From the NCBI GenBank assembly GCA_046349875.1, contig JAXMBN010000031.1, positions 3,913-67,912 on the forward strand: a stretch of DNA of 64,000 bases. Reading direction: 5' to 3'. The DNA is from JAXMBN01 sp046349875. Its GTDB lineage: Bacteria; Planctomycetota; Planctomycetia; Pirellulales; Pirellulaceae. The position numbers and the translations under genes are program-made. The notes under the pieces were generated by a model. The model was not told where the DNA came from. It saw nothing but the letters and a program-made list of their open reading frames with translations, and ran no database searches. Shown in pieces: positions 28,646-35,679 of the stretch; within the stretch, counting starts at the first letter, position 1; each line of letters opens with the position of its first letter.

Positions 28646-30094
28646 ATGCCTCGTGATTTTCTTGCGGGCGTTCAGCCTGAATACGACGTTGTCGTTATCG
28701 GAAGTGGTTTGGCGGGAATGACGGCCGCCAACATTCTTGGGCGAGCTGGGCACCGAGTCCTTTTGTTAGAGCAGCATTACAAACTAGGCGGATTGGCCAC
28801 CTGGTTCTTGCGACCTGGCGGCCATGTCTTTGACATCTCCTTGCACGGTTTCCCGTATGGGATGATCAAGAGCTGCAGAAGATACTGGTCCGAAGAAATC
28901 GCTGACAGCATCGTACAGATCAAGAACATACGATTTGACAATCCTATGTTCTCGCTGACGACTACATTCAATCGCGACGATTTTACTCGACTGCTAACGA
29001 CTGAATTTGGAATCGAGCCTGAAACGGTTAAGCAGTTTTTCGATACGGCTCGTGGAATGAATTTCTACGACGATCAGCGAATGACGACTCGCGAACTCTT
29101 CGATAAGTTCTTTCCAGGACGCGAGGATGTGGTTCGTTTGTTGATGGAACCCATCACATATGCCAATGGTTCGACTTTGGAAGATCCGGCCATCACCTAC
29201 GGTATCGTCTTCTCGAACTTTATGGCCAAAGGTGTTTTCATCTATGAAGGTGGCACCGATGATCTCGTCGGCAAGATGCAGGCCGAGTTGAACAAGAACG
29301 GAGTGGATATACGCATACGTTGCAATGTCGATCAGATACTCGTCAAAGATCGCGGCGTCGAAGGTGTAGTGGTCAATGGTAAGACGATTCGATGCAAAGC
29401 CGTCGTCAGCAATAGCAATTTGCGATCAACCATTTTCAATATGGTCGGCAAGGAGCAATTCGATCCACAGTTTGTGCAAGATGCCCAGGCGGTGCGGCTC
29501 AATAACAGCAGCACTCAAGTGTATATGGCGTTGAAGGAGGGCGAGACGGTCGAAGAATCAACAGGCGACTTGCTGTTTTGTTCGACGGCACCGGTCTTTC
29601 GCACCGATCTCTTGTTGAGCCGCAATATCACCAGTCGAACCTTTAGTTTCTACTACCCGAAATGCAGGCCGCACAAGAAGGCTCGCTACGCCATTGTCAG
29701 CAGTACCAATGCTAACTGGAGTGACTGGGCGGATCTGTCCGATGAAGAGTACGAGCGAAGCAAAGCCGACCTCATCGAAACCACGTTGGACTCGTTGGAA
29801 AAATACCTTCCCAATTGCCGCGATAAGATTGAGCGGGCAGAGGCCGCCACTCCGCGTACGTTCCATCACTATACAAAGCATCAAATGGGAGCCAGTTTTG
29901 GCACCAAGTTTGAAGGGCTTGCGGTGAGTCGAGCGTTACCCGATCAAATTCGCGGACTTTATCATGCCGGTAGCGTAGGCATCATCATGTCGGGGTGGTT
30001 GGGAGCCATCAACTACGGTGTTATCGTTGCTAACGATGTCGATCAACGACTCAGCAAAGCCTCATCCTCCAACTCGACTTTAGCTTCATCATGA
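28646..30094 (+). CDS. FAD-dependent oxidoreductase, CrtI/phytoene-desaturase-like
   Basis: A 482-residue flavoprotein. The N-terminal dinucleotide loop GSGLAGMTAANILG with the acid LLLEQH about 20 residues on binds FAD, and the C-terminus holds GLYHAGSVGIIMSGWLGAINYG, the second FAD segment of the CrtI/carotenoid isomerase/RetSat group. Members desaturate, isomerise or reduce long isoprenoid or acyl chains. The substrate cannot be read from the sequence. The Met at 28646 is chosen because the longer frame to 28574 adds 24 residues with no family match; the ribosome site is weak for both. The stop overlaps the next start codon in an ATGA, so the FabZ-like gene is translated with it. The set with FabZ- and FabI-like genes points to acyl-chain chemistry rather than carotenoids. 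Confidence 0.85.
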   Translation: MPRDFLAGVQPEYDVVVIGSGLAGMTAANILGRAGHRVLLLEQHYKLGGLATWFLRPGGHVFDISLHGFPYGMIKSCRRYWSEEIADSIVQIKNIRFDNPMFSLTTTFNRDDFTRLLTTEFGIEPETVKQFFDTARGMNFYDDQRMTTRELFDKFFPGREDVVRLLMEPITYANGSTLEDPAITYGIVFSNFMAKGVFIYEGGTDDLVGKMQAELNKNGVDIRIRCNVDQILVKDRGVEGVVVNGKTIRCKAVVSNSNLRSTIFNMVGKEQFDPQFVQDAQAVRLNNSSTQVYMALKEGETVEESTGDLLFCSTAPVFRTDLLLSRNITSRTFSFYYPKCRPHKKARYAIVSSTNANWSDWADLSDEEYERSKADLIETTLDSLEKYLPNCRDKIERAEAATPRTFHHYTKHQMGASFGTKFEGLAVSRALPDQIRGLYHAGSVGIIMSGWLGAINYGVIVANDVDQRLSKASSSNSTLASS

Positions 30095-30513
30095 ACCCAA
30101 TTGAATCGGCAATTCCGCATCGCAAACCAATGCTCCTTGTAGACGAAATCGTGGAGCAAAGTGATAAGAGGATTCTATGCCGAAAGACCTTTGGCAAGGA
30201 TGAGTTTTTCACGCAGGGGCATTTCCCGAATTTTCCGTTGGTTCCAGGTGTGATCCTTTGCGAATGTGCATTGCAAAGTGGTGCGATTCTCTTGTCGCAA
30301 TTCACGCCCAAGGAAGGCGTTGTGCCCGTTGCGACCCGCATGGATGGGGTTAAGTTTAAGCATATGGTTCGGCCTGGTGATACCGTCGAAATGGAAGTGA
30401 CTCTCAACGATGTGGTGTCGACCGCATATTTCATGACGGGCAAGATTACTGTTGGCGGGAAATTGGCAGCTAGGCTCGATTTCGCTTGTTCTGTGACAAC
30501 TCCAACCGCTTAG
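30091..30513 (+). CDS. FabZ-like 3-hydroxyacyl-ACP dehydratase
   Basis: A hotdog-fold dehydratase of 140 residues. The active His is in QGHFPNFPLVPGV (His near residue 47) and the catalytic acid is in ILCECALQ shortly after, the expected FabZ pattern. The rest of the fold is present: the N-terminal PHRKPMLLVDEI, the strand MDGVKFKHMVRPGDTV, and a C-terminal strand. FabZ removes water from 3-hydroxyacyl-ACP in fatty-acid elongation. This copy starts with an ATG overlapping the upstream oxidoreductase stop and is followed 106 bp later by a FabI-like gene on the same strand. It may serve a special acyl chain rather than bulk fatty acids. Confidence 0.88.
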   Translation: MNPIESAIPHRKPMLLVDEIVEQSDKRILCRKTFGKDEFFTQGHFPNFPLVPGVILCECALQSGAILLSQFTPKEGVVPVATRMDGVKFKHMVRPGDTVEMEVTLNDVVSTAYFMTGKITVGGKLAARLDFACSVTTPTA

Positions 30514-30619
30514 TCTTGTGTCCGCAAAGTTGACGTGCGGCCAATCCGCATTCGATTCGAATGTGTCGTTATCGTTTCTAGAGTGGTTACTTCTGAAGTG
30601 ACAAGTGGCGAGGTATAGC

Positions 30620-31417
30620 ATGTCGTTCTTGAGCTTGGAGCAGAAGAAGGTTGTTGTGTTCGGCGTGGCGAACCGAAAAAGCGTTGCCTATGCCATAGCA
30701 CAAACGCTGGAATCGGAAGGCTGTGAAGTGATTTACGTAGTGCGAAGTGAAGCACGCAAGGAACAGCTTCAAAAGCTGCTTGCTGGTAAATCGATCTATG
30801 TGTGCGATGTCGAACGCCAGGACGAGATTGATCGGGTCGCTCAGGAGATTGCTCGCGACCACAGCAAGATCTATGGCGTTGTTCATTCGATTGCGTTCGC
30901 CGACTATAGCGAAGGGATGAAGCCATTCCACGAGACGACGCGCCGACAATTCTTGCAGGCAGTCGATATTTCTTGCTTCTCGCTGATCGCCATCTGCAAC
31001 GCATTGAAGGATGTGCTTGATCCACAAGGGGCTGTGGTCACAATTGGAATTTCGACGACCCGAATGGCCAGCGAATCGTATGGTTTCATGGCGCCTGTGA
31101 AAGCGGCCCTAGAATCCTCCTTAGCATTTCTCACGAAGTCATTCAGCCGATTTTCCGAAGTGCGGTTCAACTCGGTGTCGGCCGGTCTTTTGAAAACGAG
31201 TGCTTCGGCAGGCATTCCCGGCTACGTGAATGCTTATCTTTTCGCCGAAGCAGCGATTCCTAGGAAACGCGGGCTGCAAACGCAAGAGGTCGCGAATGTG
31301 GCGGCCTTTTTGTTGAGTCCTCGGTCGAGCGGAATCGCTTCGCAATCGGTGGTGATCGATGCTGGGATGAGCACCAATTATTTCGACCACGAAATCATTA
31401 CCAAGATCAGTCAATAG
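30620..31417 (+). CDS. FabI-like enoyl-ACP reductase lacking one active-site Tyr
   Basis: A 265-residue short-chain reductase very close to FabI over its length: MSFLSLEQKKVVVFGVANRK at the N-terminus holds the NAD loop, VHSIAFA is the FabI motif, and the C-terminus has VVIDAGMSTNYF. The YxxxxxxK pair is present (Tyr and Lys of SYGFMAPVK, near residues 153 and 160). Aligning the stretch before it with E. coli FabI (from memory) places Ile where Tyr146 lies there, so the first of the two conserved tyrosines is missing. It may be a paralogue with another substrate. The start MSFL at 30620 is supported by GGCGAGG seven bases upstream; a longer frame to 30605 is unlikely. Probably part of a lipid-chain operon with the two upstream genes. 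Confidence 0.82.
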   Translation: MSFLSLEQKKVVVFGVANRKSVAYAIAQTLESEGCEVIYVVRSEARKEQLQKLLAGKSIYVCDVERQDEIDRVAQEIARDHSKIYGVVHSIAFADYSEGMKPFHETTRRQFLQAVDISCFSLIAICNALKDVLDPQGAVVTIGISTTRMASESYGFMAPVKAALESSLAFLTKSFSRFSEVRFNSVSAGLLKTSASAGIPGYVNAYLFAEAAIPRKRGLQTQEVANVAAFLLSPRSSGIASQSVVIDAGMSTNYFDHEIITKISQ

Positions 31418-31472
31418 ACTCGATCTCGTTTCGATTGCTCTGCTGCTTGGCCGATCGGAAGCGAAGCAGTGG

Positions 31473-32309
31473 CTAGAAGCTTGACGTGTCTTGGTCGAGG
31501 TTGGGGCCATAGGCATCGCCGCGATCGGACCACTCAATGGGTTCGTGAACAGTGACCCATCGTCCATCGACGAGTTGTTGTTGCGGGACAAAGCGGCCCT
31601 TGTATCGAAGGTGCGCGTTCTGTTCAACGTACATGCCAAGGTAAAGGAAGGTTTTACCTGCGGCTTGGGCCCATTCAATTTGTTTCAGAATAGAGTAGGT
31701 GCCGGGGCTGAGCCGAGAGTAACTAGGGTCGAAATACGTGTAGACCGCACTGACAGATGTTTGGCCGCAATCAACGATCGATATGCACATGAGTTTCGAT
31801 TGGACCCAAAAGCTCAGTTCCACCGTGTCGCAGCAAGTTTCGACGAAGCCTTGTTCGTAATCGTCTAGGCTATCCCAGTCATCCGCAGGGCCAAGAAGGC
31901 GAGCTTTGCGATGCAGATTGAATAGTTGCACCCGTTGCTCGTCGACCTGGGGCATGCCGATGACGGTCTCAATTTCGCGATCGCCGCGTTTAAGAACTCT
32001 TTGCATGGACCGTGTCCATTGAAAGTCGTGGACAGGGAGTCGTGTCGGTTTGCAGGCGCTGCAATTGGGGCAAGCCGTATGGTAGAGGAATCCGCTAGAG
32101 CGACGTCGCCCAGTGGCCAGATATGCATCAAATTCCTCGCCTCCCAACCGATGCATTGGATAGACCAGTGGCATCAAAGCGGATTGATTCGGCAGGTACG
32201 GGCAGTTCCTCGGCTGATCCTGGAACTGCAGCACTGGCGTCAGGAATCTCGCTCGATTGTTTGGGTCCGAATTCGTATTCAAATGCAAGCCATCCTTCCT
32301 TACTCGCAT
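31473..32309 (-). CDS. bpt: Arginyl/leucyl-tRNA--protein transferase (ATE/Bpt)
   Basis: Enzyme of the N-end rule that adds Leu or Arg from aminoacyl-tRNA to the N-terminus of proteins marked for degradation. The hallmark is CPYLPNQSALMPLVYP (Cys near residue 36) with the second part GFLYHTACPNCSACKPTRL, an ATE-type Cys set (CxxC and CxxxxC), followed by FQWTRSMQRVLKR. The middle shows DDYEQGFVETCCDT and the C-terminus KTFLYLGMYVEQNAHLRYKGRFVPQ. The C-terminal features suit Bpt, the bacterial type with Leu transfer to acidic or oxidised residues. The ATG at 32309 opens the frame, but the first 30 residues are weakly conserved, so the start is provisional. It is close to the repeat field on its upstream side. 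Confidence 0.88.
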   Translation of the reverse strand: MRVRKDGLHLNTNSDPNNRARFLTPVLQFQDQPRNCPYLPNQSALMPLVYPMHRLGGEEFDAYLATGRRRSSGFLYHTACPNCSACKPTRLPVHDFQWTRSMQRVLKRGDREIETVIGMPQVDEQRVQLFNLHRKARLLGPADDWDSLDDYEQGFVETCCDTVELSFWVQSKLMCISIVDCGQTSVSAVYTYFDPSYSRLSPGTYSILKQIEWAQAAGKTFLYLGMYVEQNAHLRYKGRFVPQQQLVDGRWVTVHEPIEWSDRGDAYGPNLDQDTSSF

Positions 32310-32343
32310 TCTATGGGGACAGTCCCCGCCCCGGCAAACAATT

Positions 32344-32366
32344 CAATACGTGCCATCCACCTATTG
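32344..32366. repeat. Second-family hairpin repeat, copy 1 (degenerate)
   Basis: Arms CAATACGTG and CACCTATTG are separated by the loop CCATC. One pair in the stem is mismatched. Read on the other strand it is a copy of the GGTGGATGGCACC element at 32877. Confidence 0.75.
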
Positions 32367-32540
32367 TTGAAATCACCCATCACAACCATTCAATTCCGCG
32401 CTACCACGGGGACTGTCCCCAAGATTCCATCAATCACCATGGGGACTGTCCCCATGGTGATTCAGCTGCAAATGACAAATATCCGTAAAACAAAGCAAGC
32501 TAATGGATTGTGCTGTTCCATTAACCGAACCAATTCTTGT

Positions 32541-32563
32541 CACAAGGTGCCAGCCACCTTGTG
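32541..32563. repeat. Second-family hairpin repeat, copy 2
   Basis: Arms CACAAGGTG and CACCTTGTG, 9 bp perfect, around the loop CCAGC. Its reverse-strand core AGGTGGCTGGCACCT differs from the copy at 32877 by one loop base and three compensated stem pairs. Confidence 0.85.
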
Positions 32564-32876
32564 TTGAAAAGGACTAGCCTGGGGACAGTCCCCAAGTTGA
32601 AAAACGGACATCCATGGCGATTTTTGGGGGACAGTCCCCAAGTTGGTATTCCGACGTCGAAAGCTCGCATTTGTTTCAATTCCTGGGATCAATCCAACCG
32701 CGATGGGGACAGTCCCCATCGTTTTGCGCAACTCGCATTTTGTTGGGCTGATATTGCATATCCGCCTATTAGCTCATTGCATGCTGGCCGCCAGATGCAC
32801 GTGGGGACTGTCCCCTTTTAATCTGTTTAGGGAGGCTCGGGGACTGTCCCCGGCGTTATGTCTGCCGTTGCGTCAA

Positions 32877-32899
32877 CAATAGGTGGATGGCACCTATTG
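32877..32899. repeat. Second-family hairpin repeat, copy 3
   Basis: Arms CAATAGGTG and CACCTATTG, 9 bp perfect, around the loop GATGG. It lies about 80 bp before the start of the small lipoprotein-like gene at 32977. Confidence 0.85.
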
Positions 32900-32976
32900 G
32901 TGATAGGTGGATCATTGGAGAGGATCTATGGACATGGGGGAGGGAAAGAGGGAGGATGCGACTGGAGGACACAGAA

Positions 32977-33228
32977 ATGAAATCCAGAGTCTTGTGTTGG
33001 CTGATAGCGGCGAATGCAGCATTAGTTCGTTTGATGCCGTGTTGTTTGCTACTGGTTTTGCTGGTGGAATGCGGTGGAGGGTGTCGGCTGCCGACGTCCC
33101 AAGAGCCGCGGGCGCTAGAAAATGCTGGACTAGGCAAGAACCTACGGCCGAAAGGGGAATCGGTAGGGACCGCAACCGGACTCGATGCTCGGACTCGCGA
33201 AATCGAATCCAACTTGGGATACCGCTAG
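32977..33228 (+). CDS. Small exported (possible lipoprotein) protein
   Basis: A protein of 83 residues with a hydrophobic start (LIAANAALVRLMPCCLLLVLLVECGGGC) that could be a lipoprotein signal, although the lipobox (GGGC) is weak. The remaining 55 residues are hydrophilic and end in REIESNLGYR; I do not recognise the family. The start at 32977 is preferred because GGAGG lies 8 bp upstream; the open frame extends upstream to 32887 into the repeat field, without a plausible start. It stands alone between the repeat field and tRNA-Leu. Confidence 0.6.
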   Translation: MKSRVLCWLIAANAALVRLMPCCLLLVLLVECGGGCRLPTSQEPRALENAGLGKNLRPKGESVGTATGLDARTREIESNLGYR

Positions 33229-33402
33229 ATTGGAAGGTTTAGAAGGACTTTTCCAGTCGGGCGAGGCAATTCCAAGAAGGTTGGTCGCAAGCGGCCGAGT
33301 TAAGCCGATGGAAATTCTTGAAAGTGTACGTGGATGCCCTTGCTGACTTGCGGGTAGGCCTGTTACACTTTTCGGTCCTTCACGTCCTCGCGGGCATGAC
33401 GG

Positions 33403-33485
33403 ACCAGAGTGGCGGAATGGCAGACGCGCTGGATTCAAAATCCTGTGCCCGCAAGGGCGTGTGGGTTCGACTCCCACCTCTGGTA
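33403..33485 (+). tRNA. tRNA-Leu (CAA)
   Basis: The acceptor arm ACCAGAG (33403-33409) pairs with CTCTGGT (33478-33484), with A as discriminator. The anticodon loop TTCAAAA gives CAA. The long variable arm with GCCC/GGGC and the T arm GTGGG TTCGACT CCCAC are clear. The anticodon stem CTGGA/TCCTG contains a T:T mismatch in the second pair, which is unusual. No CCA is encoded. It lies 57 bp upstream of rpsL. Confidence 0.93.
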
Positions 33486-33541
33486 CTAAATACGGCGAAT
33501 TCGCTGGTAGTTTGAAACTGCTTATTTGTTGACGGAAGATA

Positions 33542-33910
33542 ATGCCAACAATCAATCAATTGGTGCGAAAAAACCGCGTTGTTCAACACAGAACCACCAA
33601 GAGCCCTGTTTTGGACAAGTGTCCACAGAAGCAAGGTGTTTGCTTGCAAGTGCGAACGATGACCCCTAAGAAGCCTAATTCGGCGCTTCGAAAGATCACT
33701 CGTGTTCGTTTGAGCAACGGCAAGGAAGTGACGGTTTACATTCCAGGTGAAGGTCACAACCTTCAAGAGCACTCGATCGTTTTGATTCGCGGTGGTCGTA
33801 TTCGCGACCTTCCTGGGGTTCGTTACCAAGTCGTTCGCGGATGCCGCGACACCTTGGGTGTGAACGGCCGAAAGCAGTCTCGAAGCCGTTATGGTGCCAA
33901 GAAGGCGTAG
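33542..33910 (+). CDS. rpsL: 30S ribosomal protein S12
   Basis: Small-subunit protein at the decoding centre. The sequence follows S12 throughout: MPTINQLVRKNR, the conserved KSPVLDKCPQKQGVCLQV, PKKPNSALRKITRVRLSNG around the residues altered in streptomycin resistance, PGEGHNLQEHSIVLIRGGR and the C-terminal RSRYGAKKA. At 122 residues the length is normal. The start ATG at 33542 has GGA just upstream. It begins the truncated str operon: rpsG follows after 78 bp, and neither fusA nor tuf is adjacent. A short untranslated leader separates it from tRNA-Leu(CAA). Confidence 0.97.
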   Translation: MPTINQLVRKNRVVQHRTTKSPVLDKCPQKQGVCLQVRTMTPKKPNSALRKITRVRLSNGKEVTVYIPGEGHNLQEHSIVLIRGGRIRDLPGVRYQVVRGCRDTLGVNGRKQSRSRYGAKKA

Positions 33911-33988
33911 TCCGGTTGAGCCGCGACTGTGCCGCATTGATTTCGCAAATTTACGTTTCGATAAACAACCAATAGACGATTACAGAAC

Positions 33989-34459
33989 ATGGGTAAGATT
34001 ACCGCCAGCCGAACAACGCTTCGACCGGATCCACGTTTCAACTCCCTACTTGCAAGCAAGTTTGTGAACTGCTTGATGTGGGATGGCAAGAAGTCGACGG
34101 CCCAAAACGTTTTTTATGATGCATTGGATGAGATTGGCAATCGAATCAAAGATCGCCCGCCGATCGAAATCTTCGAACAAGCCGTCGAGAACGTAAAGCC
34201 TTACATTGAAGTTCGATCCAAGCGGGTCGGTGGTGCTTCGTACCAGGTTCCAATGCAAGTCAACAAGAATCGCCAGCAGTCTTTGGCGTTCCGATGGATT
34301 TTGGGTGCTGTCCGTGAGAAGAAGGGACGCGCAACCTACATGAAGTTGGCAGACGAATTGGTTGCAGCGTACAAGAAGGAAGGCGCCGCAATCACCAAGC
34401 GTGAGAACACGCACCGTATGGCTGACGCTAACAAGGCGTTCGCTCACTTTGCTTGGTAG
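33989..34459 (+). CDS. rpsG: 30S ribosomal protein S7
   Basis: Primary rRNA-binding protein of the 30S head. S7 features are evident: the N-terminal DPRFNSLLASKFVNCLMWDGKKS, FEQAVENVKPYIEVRSKRVGGASYQVP, the loop RQQSLAFRWILGAVREKKG and the terminal MADANKAFAHFAW. At 156 residues it has the typical length. It is cotranscribed with rpsL. A strong intrinsic terminator lies 22 bp after its stop, so the operon ends here. Confidence 0.97.
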   Translation: MGKITASRTTLRPDPRFNSLLASKFVNCLMWDGKKSTAQNVFYDALDEIGNRIKDRPPIEIFEQAVENVKPYIEVRSKRVGGASYQVPMQVNKNRQQSLAFRWILGAVREKKGRATYMKLADELVAAYKKEGAAITKRENTHRMADANKAFAHFAW

Positions 34460-34480
34460 TCATCCATTGAAAACAACTGC

Positions 34481-34510
34481 AAAGGTCCGGCGATTGCCGG
34501 ACCTTTTTTT
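34481..34510 (+). terminator. Rho-independent terminator of rpsL-rpsG
   Basis: The stem AAAGGTCCGGC and its complement enclose the loop GATT and are followed by seven T residues. It starts 22 bp after the rpsG stop and would end the str transcript. Confidence 0.93.
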
Positions 34511-34588
34511 GTTGGGTCTTCATGCAAGTTGCCGTTCGACTATAACCCTTTGGGTAGCGTCGAAAGGGCTCGTGAAACCGTGAAAAAC

Positions 34589-34618
34589 TTGACAAAACCC
34601 GGGTTTAGGGACTAAATT
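34589..34618 (+). promoter_or_regulatory. Candidate sigma-70-type promoter before argB
   Basis: TTGACA (34589-34594) and TAAATT (34613-34618) are separated by 18 bp. Transcription would start near 34626 and meet a hairpin with a T run at once. The housekeeping promoter rules of the organism are not known to me, so this stays a candidate. Confidence 0.5.
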
Positions 34619-34633
34619 ATTGGGTTTTCCCCG

Positions 34634-34656
34634 ACGCGGCTTTTGGCCGCGTTTTT
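34634..34656 (+). terminator. Hairpin with T run just after the candidate argB promoter
   Basis: The stem ACGCGGC and its complement enclose TTTTG and are followed by four to five T residues. It would be an intrinsic terminator acting on a transcript of only about 30 nt. It could be an attenuator or the end of a very small RNA. Confidence 0.65.
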
Positions 34657-34664
34657 GAGTTTAT

Positions 34665-34721
34665 GGAATGCATTCATGCTCGTGAAAGAGCCCATCCTCG
34701 AGTGCATTCCCGAAGCATGAA
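34665..34721 (+). promoter_or_regulatory. Leader with two interleaved 8-bp inverted repeats upstream of argB
   Basis: GGAATGCA (34665-34672) pairs with TGCATTCC (34703-34710), while TTCATGCT (34673-34680) pairs with AGCATGAA (34714-34721). The order of the arms is A-B-A'-B', the topology of an H-type pseudoknot. It lies in the 275-bp region between the rpsG terminator and argB. An RNA regulator or a protein binding site is possible; no known riboswitch class is recognised. Confidence 0.4.
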
Positions 34722-34786
34722 CGACGCTTCCTAAGCGGCATACGCTTCCTCTTGGTGGCTTGCGGGATGGTGGATAGGAATCAAAC

Positions 34787-35668
34787 GTGAACGAAGCGAT
34801 TGCAAAAGCGGACACGCTGATCGAAGCCATGGGATGGATTCGACGGTTTCGCGGCAAAACAACCGTCATCAAACTTGGCGGTAGTTTGATGGAAGATACG
34901 GCCGCCATGCAGCACATCCTATTGGACATCATCTTCATGGAGTCCGTAGGAATGCGTCCCGTCATTGTCCACGGTGGTGGTCCTTCCATCAATAAAGCCA
35001 TGGATGACGCAAAGATTCAGCCGGTTTGGATTCAAGGTCGCCGCGTTACGGATTCCTCAACTTTGGAAATTGTCGAACGCGTATTGGCTGGAGATATCAA
35101 CGAAGGTCTTGCGAAAGAGATCGAGAGGCTGGGTGGCCGAGCCATGAATCTCAGCTTCAAAACAACCAATGTGTTGTTTGGTGAGAAGCTCCTCTTGGAA
35201 GAACCAGGGCAAGAGCCCATCGATCTTGGGTTCGTCGGTCATGTGACTCGTGTTGATCGGCAAGTGATCGAGTCACTGACTTATACCGAACAGATTCCCG
35301 TTATTCCCTCGATGTGTATCGATGCACAAGGGCAAAAATACAACGTCAATGGCGACACCGCAGCCATGGCCGTTGCGGAAGCGCTGGGAGCCGAGAAACT
35401 GGTCTTCGTCAGCGATGTAAATGGAGTACGTCGCGACAAGAAAGATCCGAATACAGTCATTCATTCATTGACCGCCGAAGAGGCTCGAGAGCTCATACGA
35501 ACGAAGGTTATCGATGCGGGGATGATTCCCAAGGTCGAGGCATGCCTTTCGACATTGGATCGAGGCGTCGGAAAAGTTCACATCATCGATGGACGACTTC
35601 GCCACTCATTGCTTCTTGAAATCTTCACGACGGCTGGCGTTGGGACAGAGCTTGTCCGATCCCGATAG
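34787..35668 (+). CDS. argB: Acetylglutamate kinase
   Basis: Second enzyme of arginine synthesis, phosphorylating N-acetylglutamate. Amino-acid kinase features are plain: TVIKLGGSLMED near residue 25, PVIVHGGGPSIN near 60, QGRRVTDSSTLEIVERVLAG near 85, the nucleotide part NVNGDTAAMAVAEALGAEKLVFVSDVNGV near 190, and MIPKVEACLSTLDRGVGKVHIIDGR near 250. At 293 residues it is of normal length. The start is a GTG at 34787. argD follows with 11 bp between them, then argF, making an arginine cluster. It is preceded by a leader with possible regulatory structure. Confidence 0.95.
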   Translation: MNEAIAKADTLIEAMGWIRRFRGKTTVIKLGGSLMEDTAAMQHILLDIIFMESVGMRPVIVHGGGPSINKAMDDAKIQPVWIQGRRVTDSSTLEIVERVLAGDINEGLAKEIERLGGRAMNLSFKTTNVLFGEKLLLEEPGQEPIDLGFVGHVTRVDRQVIESLTYTEQIPVIPSMCIDAQGQKYNVNGDTAAMAVAEALGAEKLVFVSDVNGVRRDKKDPNTVIHSLTAEEARELIRTKVIDAGMIPKVEACLSTLDRGVGKVHIIDGRLRHSLLLEIFTTAGVGTELVRSR

Positions 35669-35679
35669 GAGTCCTTGTG

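Larger units (their letters stand above)
32315..32851. repeat. Field of eight GGGGAC-N-GTCCCC palindromes
   Basis: The 13-bp palindrome GGGGACWGTCCCC occurs eight times: starting at 32315, 32408, 32441, 32581, 32627, 32705, 32803 and 32839. The central base is A or T. Two copies are followed by CAAGTTG (32594-32600 and 32640-32646), and the copies at 32441 and 32705 extend into longer dyads (arms of 13 and 10 bp). The spacers differ, there are no direct repeats of 24-40 bp, and no cas gene is near. This fits the REP-type repeats that planctomycetes carry and that elsewhere are moved by REP-associated transposases, none of which is seen here. Confidence 0.9.

Noticed and set aside
28646..31417. 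Ladderane-type lipid cluster
   Set aside because: Anammox ladderane candidates also contain ketosynthase, ACP and radical SAM genes next to the desaturase-like gene; none of these is present here, so the idea rests on too little.
32300..32900. Possible CRISPR array in the palindrome field
   Set aside because: The repeated units are 13-bp palindromes and 23-bp hairpins with irregular spacing (15 to 100 bp), not 24-40 bp direct repeats with even spacers, and there are no cas genes.
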